From assembly GCA_040381935.1 (NCBI GenBank), contig JBEIGJ010000012.1, positions 1 to 25,015 on the forward strand: a DNA stretch of 25,015 nt, in the 5' to 3' direction. This DNA is from Casp-actino8 sp040381935. Lineage in GTDB: Bacteria; Actinomycetota; Acidimicrobiia; Acidimicrobiales; Ilumatobacteraceae. A program made the position numbers and the translations under genes. The notes below the pieces were generated by a model. It saw only the letters and a program-made list of their open reading frames with translations, did not search any database and had not been told where the DNA came from. Positions 15,207 through 23,742 of this stretch are shown here, piece after piece. Positions within the stretch are counted from its first letter, which is position 1. Each line of letters opens with the position of its first letter.

Positions 15207-16472
15207 GTGCCGGACACCATCACGATCATTGACGACCGCAGTGGCAAGAAAGTGACCGTTCCGATCGTCGGCGGGGTTATTCCCTCTTCGGCTCTACGCG
15301 AATTGGACCCCAACCTTTTCGTCTACGACCCGGCCTATCTCAGTACCGCCGCCTGTCGATCGGCGATTACCTATCTCGATGGTGACAATGGCGTGCTGCG
15401 CTATCGCGGTTATCCAATTGAACAATTGGCCGCGAAAAGTACCTTCCTCGAGGTCGCATACCTTCTCCTCAACGGCGAACTTCCCAACGAGGCCCAAGCA
15501 GCCCAATGGTCCCATGACGTGACCCACCACACGTTCATTCATGAAAATATGCGCAAGCGATTCGTTGATGGTTTCCATTACGACGCTCACCCCATGGGCA
15601 TGTTCACATCAGCCGTGGCCGCACTGGGCACTTTTTATAACGACGCCAAAGATATTGACAACAAGGACAGCCGCGACAAGCAGATCTTGCGCTTGATCGC
15701 CAAGATGCCCACCTTGGCCGCTATGTGTCATCGATTCTCGGTTGGCCTCCCGTTCGTCTATCCCGATAATGATCTTTCTTTTCCTGCCAACTTTTTGAAC
15801 ATGATGTGGAAGGTCGGTGGCTATGAAGTCCATCCCGTTTTGGAACGGGCCATGGACATTTTGTTCATTCTCCACGCCGATCACGAACAGAACTGCGGCA
15901 CCACCGCCATGCGGGTCGTCGGATCAAGTCATGCCGATCCCTACTCGGCATGCTCAGCCGCCGCAGCAGCGCTGTACGGTCCTTTGCACGGTGGTGCCAA
16001 CGAGGCCGTGGTGCGCATGCTCGAGGAAATCGGCTCCCTGGAGAATGTGCCGGCATTCATCGAATCGGTCAAAGCCGGTCAAGGTCGGCTGATGGGCTTT
16101 GGACACCGGGTGTACAAGAACTACGACCCGCGCGCCAAGATAATCAAGCAAGTCGCCTATGAAGTTTTCGAGGTGACCGGCAAGAACCCTCTGCTCGATA
16201 TCGCCTTGAAACTCGAAGAGGTGGCTTTGAGCGATGAGTACTTTGTCAGTCGCAAGTTGTATCCCAATGTCGACTTCTACTCAGGTTTGATCTATCAGGC
16301 CATGGGTTTCCCCGTCGAAATGTTCACGGTGCTCTTTGCCATCCCGCGTACCGCTGGATGGCTTGCCCACTGGCAGGAGTTGCTGGCCGACAAAGAACAA
16401 AAGATCAGCCGTCCCCGTCAGTGGTATACAGGCTCTGATGTTCGGGACTACATCCCCGTGTCATCACGTTGA
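15207..16472 (+). CDS. gltA: Citrate synthase
   Basis: A 421-residue hexameric-type citrate synthase that condenses acetyl-CoA and oxaloacetate, the entry step of the TCA cycle. Active-site residues are visible: HADHEQNCGTT with His223 and His226, GPLHGGANEA with His261, FGHRVYKNYDPRA (298-310), and NVDFYSG with Asp356. Length and the N-terminal beta domain (residues 1-60) match the E. coli type. The GTG at 15207 is preceded by AAAGGGGA at proper distance. The shared GntR site found at acn and icd is not present in this leader, so gltA seems to be controlled separately. The molybdoenzyme gene starts one base after its stop codon and is probably co-transcribed. Confidence 0.97.
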   Translation: MPDTITIIDDRSGKKVTVPIVGGVIPSSALRELDPNLFVYDPAYLSTAACRSAITYLDGDNGVLRYRGYPIEQLAAKSTFLEVAYLLLNGELPNEAQAAQWSHDVTHHTFIHENMRKRFVDGFHYDAHPMGMFTSAVAALGTFYNDAKDIDNKDSRDKQILRLIAKMPTLAAMCHRFSVGLPFVYPDNDLSFPANFLNMMWKVGGYEVHPVLERAMDILFILHADHEQNCGTTAMRVVGSSHADPYSACSAAAAALYGPLHGGANEAVVRMLEEIGSLENVPAFIESVKAGQGRLMGFGHRVYKNYDPRAKIIKQVAYEVFEVTGKNPLLDIALKLEEVALSDEYFVSRKLYPNVDFYSGLIYQAMGFPVEMFTVLFAIPRTAGWLAHWQELLADKEQKISRPRQWYTGSDVRDYIPVSSR

Positions 16473-16473
16473 T

Positions 16474-18066
16474 GTGATAACGGAGACTGATCCCACAGCA
16501 CCGAGGAATGAAAACCCATCCTCGCCGCCGCCTCCACATTGGATCGGATCACTCATTGGCTTGCTGGTCAGTGGCCTGGCAGTGTCGGTGGCGTCAGCGA
16601 TTGCTTCATTGGGTGATGCCACGACACCAGTGCGAGTCATTGGTAACTCTGTCATCGATCGTGCGCCAATATGGCTGAAGGACTTGGCCATCAGTCTTTT
16701 CGGCACCTCCAATAAAGCGGCCCTACAGATCGGCATTGTCATTGTGATCGTGGTCATCGCCTTGGTGTTGGGGGCCAAAAGTCTCTCTTCGCCTACACCC
16801 TTGATCGCCGGTTTGGCTGTAGCAGGCTTTCTTGCCGCTGGAGCGGCAGCTGATGGTCCCACGATCCAATTCGTCGCGATCATTGCCCCTCTCATCGGTG
16901 GCCTCATTGGCACCGTAGCGACGTTGTCATTGCTTCGGGGTTTACATGCACAGTGGTCGATCTGGTGGTGGAAGAACAACACTCCTGGCCCATCGCAGGT
17001 TCCACGTGGCTGGGATCGACGACGTTTCATCCGCACCGCCAGTGCTGTCGGAGGCATCACCGTGGTGGCTGGCACCACAAGTCTTGTTTCCGAGCGTCGT
17101 CGTACTCGACGCACCATGGCGCAAATACCCGACCAACTGCCCAGGGTCGATGCTGCTCAAAAAGCGCGACCCATCCCTGATCTGATCGTCAGCGATCCAC
17201 CCTATGTGACCCCAACCGAGTCATTTTTTCGGATCGACACTGCACTGTCGTATCCATCGGTCAATCTCGATACGTGGTCGCTGAAGATCAAGGGACTCGT
17301 GGACCGGGAGATTGCATTGACCTACGAGGACCTGCTGCAACGTCCACACATTGAACGGACCATCACCATCTGCTGTGTTTCCAATGAGGTGGGCGGACCA
17401 TATGTCGGCAACGCCATCTGGCAAGGGGTGTCACTGGCCGAGATATTGCGCGAGGCCGGGATTCAGGAATCGGCCGAGCAAGTGTTCAGCCGTAGCGTCG
17501 ATGGTTGGACCTGCGGATTCCCGATTGACGCCGCCCTCGACGGGCGGGACGCTCTGATTGCCATTGGTATGAACGGATCGCCACTCCCCCTTCGCCATGG
17601 TTTTCCTGCTCGACTCATCGTTCCTGGACTGTACGGCTACGTCTCGGCCACCAAATGGCTGGATGAGATTGAAATCAACCGTTGGGATGATGACCAAGGC
17701 TTTTGGATACCGCGCGGTTGGTCACGCGATGCCCCCGTCAAGACCCAGTCTCGGATCGACGTCCCCCGTCAAGCCGTAGCGGCCGGGACGGTGGTCGTGG
17801 CCGGTGTGGCCTGGGCTCCAAAGACTGGTGTCGCCGGCGTTGAACTTCGGATCGACGACGGCGAGTGGCACAGTGCCGAACTCACTGATGATGTCACCGA
17901 CGATGCCTGGCGGATTTGGCGCTACAACTGGGATGCCCGACCGGGGACCTACACCGTGCAAGTACGTGCGACAGACAAGAGTGGCTACACCCAGACCGAA
18001 GTTGTCCAGTCAGTCGCCCCTGATGGCGCAACTGGTTGGCACACGCGCCGAATCACCGTCACCTGA
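16474..18066 (+). CDS. Membrane-anchored molybdopterin oxidoreductase (sulfite oxidase fold) with five N-terminal helices
   Basis: A 530-residue protein. Four hydrophobic helices (about 22-46, 84-101, 108-127, 132-156) are followed by a twin-arginine-like motif, WDRRRFIRTASAVGG (180-194), with a fifth, weak helix (187-205), and then a folded sulfite-oxidase-type domain. The molybdenum ligand should be Cys301 in ITICCVSNEVGG. The last 110 residues form the Ig-like Mo-co dimerisation domain. This plan matches the actinobacterial five-helix molybdoenzymes known to need Sec for the first four helices and Tat for the fifth, so the catalytic domain faces outside. The substrate is unknown. The GTG at 16474 is one base after the gltA stop; the open frame runs further up inside gltA, but that part is only its shadow. 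The 3' end overlaps the convergent acyltransferase by eight bases. Confidence 0.87.
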   Translation: MITETDPTAPRNENPSSPPPPHWIGSLIGLLVSGLAVSVASAIASLGDATTPVRVIGNSVIDRAPIWLKDLAISLFGTSNKAALQIGIVIVIVVIALVLGAKSLSSPTPLIAGLAVAGFLAAGAAADGPTIQFVAIIAPLIGGLIGTVATLSLLRGLHAQWSIWWWKNNTPGPSQVPRGWDRRRFIRTASAVGGITVVAGTTSLVSERRRTRRTMAQIPDQLPRVDAAQKARPIPDLIVSDPPYVTPTESFFRIDTALSYPSVNLDTWSLKIKGLVDREIALTYEDLLQRPHIERTITICCVSNEVGGPYVGNAIWQGVSLAEILREAGIQESAEQVFSRSVDGWTCGFPIDAALDGRDALIAIGMNGSPLPLRHGFPARLIVPGLYGYVSATKWLDEIEINRWDDDQGFWIPRGWSRDAPVKTQSRIDVPRQAVAAGTVVVAGVAWAPKTGVAGVELRIDDGEWHSAELTDDVTDDAWRIWRYNWDARPGTYTVQVRATDKSGYTQTEVVQSVAPDGATGWHTRRITVT

Positions 18067-20029
18067 TACCGCTTCGGCAGCGCTCGATATCCAATGTCGA
18101 GCGGCCGTCGTCCAGTGAATGGGGAATTCGACACTCAGCGTCATCCATGGCGACGATGATCGCATCATAAAGTTCTCGCAGCAGAGGAATAATTCGCTCA
18201 CCAGCCAGATCAGCTGCAAAGGCACGATCCAGATGCACCCCATCGGGTCGTTCGGTACGGCCTCTCTCAGAATCTGGATCACTCAGGAACTGGCTCATAG
18301 GAAGACGGCCGACCGATACGAATCCCTCATCGAGGGCGGCAATGACAGCGTTCCACGCCGCCACCGCATCGGGTTCATCACCTAGCACGGTGTCGCTTTG
18401 CCGGGTGATCGGGGCGTCGAATATCACAATCGGAATTCCCACATCCGACAGAACTTCATGCACGTCGTCCATCCACTGCTGGAAAACTTGGGAGTACTCT
18501 GCGCTTCCCACTTTCACAATGCCGGGCAGGTCGCGTCGTTCGAAGTCCCACTGATTAGCAACACCAGCCACAATGACCACGACATCTACCTGGTTTCGGT
18601 ACTGCTCGATGATCTCGATGGTGTCTGGGCAATAGCTGGCGTCCCGACTGGCTCCCGGACGGTCATAGACCCGTGAGGCGGGTATCAATGGACAACCAAT
18701 GACGCCGGCGCTCACGACTCCTACGTTCGGATCAGCAACATCAGCCAAGGCGCGCGCCCAGTTTTTAGCCGTTGAATCTCCCAGCACCACAATCCGCAAG
18801 GTTCGAGATTCCGAACCAAGCGCCAGAGTTGTTCGAGACGGCGCAACCGTGGTCAAGATCTCTTGATCGCTTTGTACCCGAGTGCGATAGGGGCTCAAAA
18901 ACACCAGCGGTAAGAGCAGTACGCCCAAGACGCCAACCCCGACTGCGGCGCGCGTCGATTGCGATGTAGTGAGCACCCGCCGACGACGGATAGGTGTCTC
19001 GAGGAATACATAGCTCAACCCAGTCACAGCCACGGTGACGAGCATCTGCACACCAAAGAGCGCCACACCGTCGATATTCATCCGATCCGAGGTGAGCCAT
19101 ACGAATACTGGCCAATGAAAGAGATACAGGCCATAACTCACCCGACCAGTGAGCACCAGTGGCCTCCAAACGAGAACAGCCCGCAACGGTCCAGGTTGCA
19201 TCGCGCCGATCACGAGCACCGCAGACAGAAGGCTGAAGGCCACCAATCCCCCCGAATACACCCACTGTGAACCGGCGGTCGTCATCCGGGCAATCACGAT
19301 GACCGCAAGTAGTGCCCCGAGTGGTATCACCGACCGCACATATTTCGAAGCGGACGACAACACACGTCGGAACCAGGATTCACGCTCGAGGCTGGCCACC
19401 AGTGAACCAATCAGCAACTCTGCGGCCCGGGCGTCAGTTCCGTAATAGAGGCGATCACCATCGAGCAAGACGATGGATACCAAAGCACTGCCGACCACAC
19501 CACCAGCAAAGACCAGCGCGAGTCCGCGTCGACGAAGACCAAGCGCCGATCCAGCAATCACGACCAATGGCACCACCAGATACATCTGGGCTTCAATCGA
19601 CAATGACCACAGATGAAGAAGTGGGCTCATCGATGCGAAAAGTTCCTCATACGACATGCCAGCTTGCACATAGCGCCAGTTGCTCAGGTACAGAACGCCA
19701 AAGACAGCGTCACCGCGAATGCGCGATTCCTCAACTGCGGAAGCAAATAGTGGAGCCACGATCACGACCGCCGCGATCACCACCAACGATGCGGGTAGAA
19801 GCCGTCGGAGTCGGCGGCCCCAAAATGTTCGAAAGTCGATTCTGTGATGTTCTTCAACTTCTGCAAGGAGCAAAGCAGTAATCAGATAGCCCGACAAGGT
19901 GAAAAATACTGATACGCCGAGAAAGCCGCCACTCAACCATCCCAATCCCGAATGGAAGAGCAAAACCATGACCACAGCTACTCCCCGCAGGCCATCGAGC
20001 CCGGGATAGTAAGCCGATGCCCGCGCCAT
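18059..20029 (-). CDS. Membrane O-acyltransferase (acyltransferase 3) fused to a SGNH domain, second copy
   Basis: A 656-residue protein of the same design as the one at 5087-7183. The acyltransferase-3 domain starts YYPGLDGLRG (7-16), with His26 in LLFHSG and VFFTLSGYLIT (41-51), then about ten helices to residue 380. The extracytoplasmic SGNH domain holds LGDSTAKNW (Asp418, Ser419), an AGVANQW block with the Asn, and DGVHLD (Asp596, His599). The ATG at 20029 is preferred over an in-frame ATG at 20134: it starts just before the conserved domain, four bases after the stop codon of the oxidoreductase gene. It is the last gene of an apparent icd-oxidoreductase-acyltransferase run. The acceptor polymer or glycan is unknown. 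Sequence similarity to the first copy is confined to motifs, so this is not a recent duplication. Confidence 0.9.
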   Translation of the reverse strand: MARASAYYPGLDGLRGVAVVMVLLFHSGLGWLSGGFLGVSVFFTLSGYLITALLLAEVEEHHRIDFRTFWGRRLRRLLPASLVVIAAVVIVAPLFASAVEESRIRGDAVFGVLYLSNWRYVQAGMSYEELFASMSPLLHLWSLSIEAQMYLVVPLVVIAGSALGLRRRGLALVFAGGVVGSALVSIVLLDGDRLYYGTDARAAELLIGSLVASLERESWFRRVLSSASKYVRSVIPLGALLAVIVIARMTTAGSQWVYSGGLVAFSLLSAVLVIGAMQPGPLRAVLVWRPLVLTGRVSYGLYLFHWPVFVWLTSDRMNIDGVALFGVQMLVTVAVTGLSYVFLETPIRRRRVLTTSQSTRAAVGVGVLGVLLLPLVFLSPYRTRVQSDQEILTTVAPSRTTLALGSESRTLRIVVLGDSTAKNWARALADVADPNVGVVSAGVIGCPLIPASRVYDRPGASRDASYCPDTIEIIEQYRNQVDVVVIVAGVANQWDFERRDLPGIVKVGSAEYSQVFQQWMDDVHEVLSDVGIPIVIFDAPITRQSDTVLGDEPDAVAAWNAVIAALDEGFVSVGRLPMSQFLSDPDSERGRTERPDGVHLDRAFAADLAGERIIPLLRELYDAIIVAMDDAECRIPHSLDDGRSTLDIERCRSGIR

Positions 20030-20033
20030 GCGA

Positions 20034-21020
20034 TCAGGTGGCGGCAATGTCAATGAGAATTTTGCCGCTATTTCGATTGTCTCCCATGGCGCGATGGGCC
20101 TCGGCGATGTCATCGAGTGAGTACCGACTGTCAATCACCGGTCGCAGGACACCTGTTGCTACCAAGGGCAAAACTTCGGCAATGAATTGTTGAGTCACCG
20201 CCACTTTTTCCTCGAGTGGTCGTGCGCGCAAAGTAGTTCCCACCCAAGTCAGACGTTTCATCAAGAGCAGTGCCACGTTCATCGACGTAGCGGCTCCACC
20301 CATGAGGCCCACCTGAATGATGCGACCACGAAGCGCGGCTGCCTGCAAATTGCGATCCACTTCGTCGCCACCGATGACATCGACAATGACGTCGAAGCCC
20401 AAAGGCACTGCAGCGCGTACTTCGGACAACCAGTCATGAGGCGAACGTTCGATCACCACATCGGCTCCCAACTCACGACACACCGTCATCTTCGGCGCCG
20501 AACACGTCACGGCGATCCGCGCTCCGATGGCCTTGGCAATCTGAATGGCTGCGGTGCCCACACCCGATGCTCCGGCATGTACCAGCGCCCATCGACCAGA
20601 CGTCAGTCCTCCCTGGCGGACCAGTGCGTCCCAAGCCGTCAAAAACACTTCCGGTATCGCTGCAGCATCAGCAAGGTCCACATTGTCCGGCACGGGCATC
20701 AACTGACGTTCATGCGTGCAGATCATTTCGGCGTAGGCCCCACCCGCTTCGATCGCCATGACTCGGTCTCCTGGTTTCCACATGGTGACGCGGTCGCCAA
20801 CTGACTCCACGATTCCCGAATACTCCAGACCCGGAATCTCGAGACTGACATTGGGCCGCGGATCGGCATAGCCGCCCATCCGTTGCAGAACGTCGGCCCG
20901 ATTGAGAGCGGTCGTGCGTATGCGCACCCGCACCTCATCGGGCCCGGGGATGGGTTCAGGAACGTCTTCGATACCCAGAACCTCCGGGCCACCATGACTG
21001 CGGAGAACGACAGCGCGCAC
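20034..21020 (-). CDS. NAD(P)H:quinone oxidoreductase, zinc-independent MDR family
   Basis: A 328-residue medium-chain dehydrogenase/reductase of the quinone oxidoreductase (PIG3/QorB-like) group. The N-terminal GroES-like domain includes LNRADVLQRMGGY (39-51) and IPGLEYSGIVESVG (62-75). The Rossmann domain has VHAGASGVGTAAIQIAK (147-163), which binds the nucleotide. The structural and catalytic zinc cysteines of alcohol dehydrogenases are absent. It should reduce quinones or similar enones with NADPH in the cytoplasm. The start is GTG at 21020, with GAGG (21030-21033) overlapping the icd stop codon. The 12-base gap to icd makes co-transcription very likely. NADPH made by isocitrate dehydrogenase is its likely cosubstrate (inference). 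Confidence 0.9.
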   Translation of the reverse strand: MRAVVLRSHGGPEVLGIEDVPEPIPGPDEVRVRIRTTALNRADVLQRMGGYADPRPNVSLEIPGLEYSGIVESVGDRVTMWKPGDRVMAIEAGGAYAEMICTHERQLMPVPDNVDLADAAAIPEVFLTAWDALVRQGGLTSGRWALVHAGASGVGTAAIQIAKAIGARIAVTCSAPKMTVCRELGADVVIERSPHDWLSEVRAAVPLGFDVIVDVIGGDEVDRNLQAAALRGRIIQVGLMGGAATSMNVALLLMKRLTWVGTTLRARPLEEKVAVTQQFIAEVLPLVATGVLRPVIDSRYSLDDIAEAHRAMGDNRNSGKILIDIAAT

Positions 21021-21032
21021 GGAGTCGCTACC

Positions 21033-22265
21033 TCACTTCATCATCTGCTGAAGACGACGGTCGAGCGCCGCCAAGTAATCCTCAGTGGTCAACCACGGCT
21101 GATCCTTGGAAATGAGAATGGCCAAATCCTTGGTCATCTCACCTTGTTCGATACTTTCTACACATACCCTCTCCAACTTTTCAGCGAAGTCGATCAGCTT
21201 TGGATTGTTATCCAACTTGCCACGGTGCTTGAGTCCGCCGGTCCAGGCATAGATCGAAGCCACTGGGTTGGTGGATGTCTTGTTTCCCTTTTGATGCTCG
21301 CGGTAGTGACGAGTCACTGTTCCATGAGCGGCTTCGGCTTCAACGGTCTTGCCATCGGGAGTCAACAACACCGAGGTCATCAATCCGAGCGAACCATAAC
21401 CCTGCGCCACGGTGTCGCTCTGGACGTCGCCGTCATAGTTCTTACATGCCCAGACGTATCCACCTTCCCATTTCATGGCGCACGCCACCATGTCGTCAAT
21501 GAGTCGATGCTCGTAGGTCAGACCTTGGGCTTCGAATTCGGCCTTGAATTCATTATCGAAGATTTCCTGGAAGAGATCCTTGAACTGCCCGTCGTAGGCC
21601 TTGAGGATGGTGTTCTTGGTGCTCATATAGACCGGGTAATTACGAGCCAACCCGTAACGCATCGAGGCCCGAGCAAAATCCCGAATGCTGTCATTGAAGT
21701 TGTACATACCCATGGCCACACCGCCGTCTTTACCAAATGTGGCGATTTCCATTTCCATCGGTGCGCTGCCATCGGCCGGCGTGTAGGTGATGGTCACCTT
21801 GCCGGCACCCGGCACCTTGAAGTCGGTGGCCTTGTACTGATCGCCGTGAGCATGACGCCCGATGATGATTGGCTTGGTCCAACCGGGAACCAGACGCGGG
21901 ATATTGCTGCAGATGATGGGTTCTCGGAATACCACGCCTCCCAGAATGTTGCGAATGGTGCCGTTAGGGGACTTCCACATCTTCTTGAGACCGAACTCCT
22001 CCACCCGATCCTCGTCTGGGGTGATGGTCGCGCACTTCACTCCGACTCCGTGTTTCAGAATCGCATGCGCTGCATCGATGGTCACTTGATCGTCCGTGGC
22101 ATCCCGGTATTCCATACCCAAGTCGTAGTACTCGAGTTCGATATCCAGATACGGCAGAATCAGACGATCCTTGATGAACTGCCAAATGATGCGGGTCATC
22201 TCGTCCCCGTCCAGTTCGACCACCGGATTGTCGACTTTGATCTTGGAAACCTTGGTCTCGGCCAT
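21033..22265 (-). CDS. icd: Isocitrate dehydrogenase (NADP+)
   Basis: A 410-residue isocitrate dehydrogenase that converts isocitrate to 2-oxoglutarate with NADPH formation. It belongs to the homodimeric, eukaryote-like class: VELDGDEMTRIIW near the N-terminus, SPNGTIRNILGG and GRHAHGDQYKATDF for substrate contact, YDGDVQSDTVAQGYG with metal-binding aspartates, and EAAHGTVTRHYREHQ, whose His/Arg indicate NADP. The ATG at 22265 (MAETKVSKIK) is chosen; the frame stays open to 22514 but that extension crosses the promoter and lacks family similarity. AAAGGA lies 11 bases upstream. The promoter carries the same 19-bp site as acn and gntR. It is first in a run with the quinone oxidoreductase and the second acyltransferase. 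Confidence 0.96.
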   Translation of the reverse strand: MAETKVSKIKVDNPVVELDGDEMTRIIWQFIKDRLILPYLDIELEYYDLGMEYRDATDDQVTIDAAHAILKHGVGVKCATITPDEDRVEEFGLKKMWKSPNGTIRNILGGVVFREPIICSNIPRLVPGWTKPIIIGRHAHGDQYKATDFKVPGAGKVTITYTPADGSAPMEMEIATFGKDGGVAMGMYNFNDSIRDFARASMRYGLARNYPVYMSTKNTILKAYDGQFKDLFQEIFDNEFKAEFEAQGLTYEHRLIDDMVACAMKWEGGYVWACKNYDGDVQSDTVAQGYGSLGLMTSVLLTPDGKTVEAEAAHGTVTRHYREHQKGNKTSTNPVASIYAWTGGLKHRGKLDNNPKLIDFAEKLERVCVESIEQGEMTKDLAILISKDQPWLTTEDYLAALDRRLQQMMK

Positions 22266-22300
22266 TTGCGTATGCGTCCTTTCGGGAGCAGTCTTTGAAG

Positions 22301-22319
22301 CACTTGTATTGTACTTGTC
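22301..22319. promoter_or_regulatory. Putative GntR operator in the icd promoter
   Basis: CACTTGTATTGTACTTGTC, 18 of 19 bases identical to the site between gntR and acn, with the same two ACTTGT direct repeats 11 bp apart. On the minus strand it contains TACAAT (22308-22313), a good -10 for icd, giving a leader of about 35 bases. The gene on the other side starts 67 bases away. Confidence 0.7.
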
Positions 22320-22385
22320 CACATTAGTCACCCGGGAACCTGACCGACACGACCGCCCAGAAAACTCGGCGGTTAGGGTCGGGAT

Positions 22386-23729
22386 ATGGACGACTTGCTC
22401 ACCCTTTCCGCCCAGATCATCGACTCCGGCCACGCCGATCAACCGGTCAATCGGGTCACCAATGAACTTTCGGAAATCGCCCCTGATTTGGCCCTGGTGG
22501 AAAGTTTCAGCCACGCGGCTGTTTGGGATTCAGGGGCAGGACTGGTGAGTTTTGATACCTCTGGAGTACACACCGGAGCGGCCGTTGTTGCCTCTATTCG
22601 TTCCTGGCGACCAGCAACCCCGTTCAGCCACCTGGTGTATACCCACGGGCACGCCGACCATGTCGGCGGATCAGGATTTTTCGCCGCTGATGCCCAAGCC
22701 CGTCGTGACCCCCAGCCCGATGTCATTGGTCATGCCAATGTTGCTGTGCGCCTCGATCGCTATGAACTCACCGGTTTATGGAATCTCTACATCAACGCCC
22801 GCCAGTTCGGTGGTCTGCGCAGTGAAATGAATCTTCGAGTGGGCGGAGAAGACGATGGTGCCCTAGCCGTGTCGGTTCCGCCATCGGCGCGGCGATTCTT
22901 GCCGGCATCGGTTCTGCGACCAAGTACTGAGATCGAGGATCACGCCACATTGGCTATTGGCGATCACCGGGTCGATCTCTTCCACGACCGGGGTGAAACC
23001 GATGACCATCTCTGGGCTTGGTTTCCCGAGCAGAAGTGGATCTTCTCTGGCGACTTCATGATCTGGAATTTTCCCAATGCGGGCAATCCGCAAAAAGTAC
23101 AGCGCTACCCCCGAGAGTGGGCTGCTGCATTGCGCAAGATGATTGCCGTTGGACCCGAGTTGCTGATTCCTGCTCATGGCCTCCCCATCGCAGGAGGGGA
23201 CCGCATCGCCCGCGTACTCGATGACATCGCCACCGCTCTCGAAGATCTCGAGAACGCGGTCCTGGCCATGATGAACGCTGGCGAGACCTTGGACACCATC
23301 GTTCATTCGGTGAAAATGCCCGAAGACACCTTGGCCAAACCGTACTTACGGCCTTTTTACGATGAACCAGAGTTCGTCATTCACAATATTTGGCGTCGTT
23401 ACGGAGGCTGGTGGGATGGAGCCCCATCACGCCTGAAACCCTCTCCCGATGCGCATTTGGCAACGGCCATTGCTGAATTGGTTGGCGGCGCCCATCGCCT
23501 CATCGAACGGGCCGAACAAGCCCAGTCCGACGGAGACTTTCGTTTGGCCGGACATTTCGCCGATCTTGCCGCCTGGGCCGCCCCTGAGGATCCGATGATC
23601 CACGAGAAGCGATCCCAGATCTACCTCAGCCGGCGCAAGGCAGAGACCTCGCTCATGGCCAAAGGCATCTTCCTGGGTGCCGCCAAAGAATCCCAAGCCG
23701 TTGTCGAGTCTTCGACAACTGATAACTGA
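22386..23729 (+). CDS. Metallo-beta-lactamase-fold protein, alkylsulfatase-like
   Basis: A 447-residue protein. The MBL domain (about 25-275) carries THGHADH (86-92; His87, His89, Asp91, His92), GETDDHLW (203-210) with Glu204 and His208, FSGDF with Asp223, and PAHGLPI with His264, a set fitting a two-metal site. From about 285 onward it resembles the helical dimerisation domain of linear alkylsulfatases (SdsA1/BDS1 type), including HNIWRRYGGWWDG. Those enzymes cleave alkyl sulfate esters and normally have a third, SCP2-like lipid-binding domain; that part is missing here (total 447 instead of about 600+). No signal peptide is seen. The start is ATG at 22386; TAGGGT (22374-22379) could be a -10 for a leaderless message. 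The substrate is uncertain. Aldo/keto reductase follows 13 bp downstream. Confidence 0.85.
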   Translation: MDDLLTLSAQIIDSGHADQPVNRVTNELSEIAPDLALVESFSHAAVWDSGAGLVSFDTSGVHTGAAVVASIRSWRPATPFSHLVYTHGHADHVGGSGFFAADAQARRDPQPDVIGHANVAVRLDRYELTGLWNLYINARQFGGLRSEMNLRVGGEDDGALAVSVPPSARRFLPASVLRPSTEIEDHATLAIGDHRVDLFHDRGETDDHLWAWFPEQKWIFSGDFMIWNFPNAGNPQKVQRYPREWAAALRKMIAVGPELLIPAHGLPIAGGDRIARVLDDIATALEDLENAVLAMMNAGETLDTIVHSVKMPEDTLAKPYLRPFYDEPEFVIHNIWRRYGGWWDGAPSRLKPSPDAHLATAIAELVGGAHRLIERAEQAQSDGDFRLAGHFADLAAWAAPEDPMIHEKRSQIYLSRRKAETSLMAKGIFLGAAKESQAVVESSTTDN

Positions 23730-23742
23730 AAGTTGATTCGCT

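Noticed and set aside
20883..22298. Long plus-strand open frame (471 codons) antisense to the quinone oxidoreductase and icd
   Set aside because: It lies opposite two certain genes, its composition (many His, Gly, Val) is that of a reversed coding frame, and it shows no domain.
22266..22514. N-terminal extension of icd up to 22514
   Set aside because: It would run through the -10, the operator and the start of the divergent gene, and the residues do not resemble any isocitrate dehydrogenase.
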